Assembly (NCBI RefSeq): GCF_000168975.1
Contig: NZ_AAUW01000013.1
Location: 62,001 to 126,000 of the forward strand
Origin: Roseibium aggregatum IAM 12614
GTDB taxonomy: Bacteria > Pseudomonadota > Alphaproteobacteria > Rhizobiales > Stappiaceae
Direction of reading: 5' to 3'
DNA length: 64,000 bases
A program made the position numbers and the translations under genes. Shown here piece after piece: positions 62,972 through 64,000 of this stretch. The notes beneath the pieces were generated by a model. The model saw nothing but the letters and a program-made list of their open reading frames with translations. It was not told the origin of the DNA and did not search any database. Numbering within the stretch: position 1 is the first letter of the stretch; each line of letters begins with the position of its first letter.

Positions 62972-64000
62972 TCAGATAGGTTCGCCGGAAAGCAATTTCG
63001 GCACAGGTCCGGCGAACCCGGCGGCTTCCTTGATGAACTGGGTTTTCAGGCCAGGCATCCTGTCGACCAGGCCAAGTCCGAAGTCACGCACCGCGCGCAA
63101 TACGTCATTGTCATTGGAGAACAGTCGATTGAGCACATCGGTGACGACGCCCATCTGGAACGTGTCGAACCGGCGCCAGCGCTGATAGCGTTCCAGAACA
63201 TCGAACGCACCGAGATCCTGCCCCAGACGCCGGGCGTTGACCAGAACTTCGGCCAGCGCCGCGACATCCTTGAAGCCGAGATTGAGCCCTTGGCCCGCAA
63301 TCGGATGAATGCCGTGCGCGGCATCGCCGATCAGGGCGAAGCGAGGCTTGACGAAATCACGCGCCAGCTTCAGCCCGAGCGGATAGGCGCGGCGCGGACC
63401 ATCGAGTTCCAGCGTGCCGAGGTGATGGCCGAACCGGCGCTCCAACTCCAGTTCGAAGGTAAAGTCATCAGACCGCACAAGCCGGTCGGCGTCGGCTGTC
63501 TTTTCCGTCCAGACCAGCGACGACCGGTTGCCCGGCAGCGGCAGGATGGCGAAGGGCCCGGCGGGCAGGAAATGCTCCTCCGCCCGGCCATTGTGCGGCC
63601 GTTCATGCTTCACCGTGGTTACGATACCCGACTGGCCGTAGTCCCAGTTGACCGTGCGAATTCCGGCAAGGTCGCGCAACCGGGAGCGCACGCCGTCGGC
63701 CGCCACAAGCAGCCGGCTTTTCAACAGCGCGCCGTCTTCCAGCGTCAGTTCCACATGATCGGGGTGACTGCGGAAAGAATCCGCAGTGCCTGGCGCAAAA
63801 AAGATCACACCAAGCGCCTTGGCCGCCTTGTAGAGCGCCGGCATCATCACGCCGTTCGGCATCATGTGGGCAAAGGGTTCGCCCTCCGTCGCTTCACCGC
63901 CAAAGGTCAGAAACACCGGCCGGACCGCGTCGCGAAGCTTGCTGTCGGTGACGATCATTTCGTTGATCGGCTGAGCCTCGCCATCAATCTTCTGCCAGAT
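62972..64000 (-). CDS. UbiH/COQ6-type FAD monooxygenase (5' end outside the window)
   Basis: 343 residues are visible; the frame is open to the window edge, so the N-terminal GxGxxG FAD loop is missing. 'RLLVAADGVRSRLRDLAGI' and 'FALIGDAAHGIHPIAGQGLN' (the GD motif binding FAD ribityl) identify the aromatic hydroxylase family used in ubiquinone synthesis, UbiH/UbiF/UbiL-like. Which ring position it hydroxylates cannot be told from this part. An apparent start at 63958 is internal. Confidence 0.88.
   Translation of the reverse strand: MWQKIDGEAQPINEMIVTDSKLRDAVRPVFLTFGGEATEGEPFAHMMPNGVMMPALYKAAKALGVIFFAPGTADSFRSHPDHVELTLEDGALLKSRLLVAADGVRSRLRDLAGIRTVNWDYGQSGIVTTVKHERPHNGRAEEHFLPAGPFAILPLPGNRSSLVWTEKTADADRLVRSDDFTFELELERRFGHHLGTLELDGPRRAYPLGLKLARDFVKPRFALIGDAAHGIHPIAGQGLNLGFKDVAALAEVLVNARRLGQDLGAFDVLERYQRWRRFDTFQMGVVTDVLNRLFSNDNDVLRAVRDFGLGLVDRMPGLKTQFIKEAAGFAGPVPKLLSGEPI

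Overview
The window is GC-rich, densely coded chromosomal DNA from an alphaproteobacterium. The best guess is Hyphomicrobiales (Rhizobiales), possibly a marine Stappiaceae-like lineage (Roseibium/Labrenzia group). The pointers are a 1603-residue 180-kDa-class NAD-glutamate dehydrogenase, CpdR, the low-complexity TIGR02302-type protein beside lysA, the DUF1674 protein beside htpX/rsmB, and the gene orders ftsE-ftsX-ydcF-plsC and hbd-etfA-etfB. The family-level placement is inference. No rRNA, tRNA or CRISPR array was seen.

Layout. 0-5 kb: the end of a response regulator, a cNMP-binding protein, msrQ, a pair of 185-bp direct repeats, then argC-leuD and an AhpD-like peroxidase. 5-9.9 kb: the giant NAD-GDH. 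10.1-11.3 kb: a complete IS110-family element inserted in a palindromic REP-type repeat. 11.5-15.2 kb: an MFS permease and a chemoreceptor. 15.5-22.8 kb: purH, a heparinase II/III-like protein, rsmB, htpX, a DUF1674/SDHAF4 protein and a GDSL esterase. 23-29 kb: aminotransferase-ftsK-lolA-ATP-grasp, then a luciferase-like monooxygenase. 30-37 kb: accessory metabolism and a small PepSY / cytochrome b561 / membrane LuxR operon. 37-39.4 kb: a GntR regulator divergent from an NCS1 permease. 39.5-44.9 kb: ftsE-ftsX-ydcF-plsC divergent from zinc-ribbon protein-hpt-cpdR. 45.2-51.9 kb: TIGR02302 protein, lysA, lptM, argH and tlpA. 51.9-53.0 kb: three small proteins with alike C-termini. 53.1-57.4 kb: acyl-CoA ligase, 3-hydroxyacyl-CoA dehydrogenase and both ETF subunits. 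57.7-60.3 kb: ECF sigma/anti-sigma pair divergent from a Ser/Gly-rich protein and a lipoprotein. 60.4-64 kb: rhomboid, cobalamin adenosyltransferase, HIG1-like protein, SDR enzyme and a UbiH-type hydroxylase cut by the window edge.

How the genes work together. Most form ordinary housekeeping modules: amino-acid synthesis (argC, argH, leuD, lysA), purine synthesis and salvage (purH, hpt), division and chromosome segregation (ftsE/X, ftsK), envelope lipid and lipoprotein handling (plsC, lolA, lptM), and acyl-CoA oxidation feeding ETF.

The most striking signal is the IS110 element. Its 5' non-coding region reads as a bridge RNA: one loop carries guide words that match the repeat it sits in, and another carries words that match the element's own two ends. 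Removing the element restores a palindromic repeat. The second signal is the ECF sigma/anti-sigma pair, whose anti-sigma factor has a periplasmic domain resembling the lipoprotein encoded just across the divergent promoter region.
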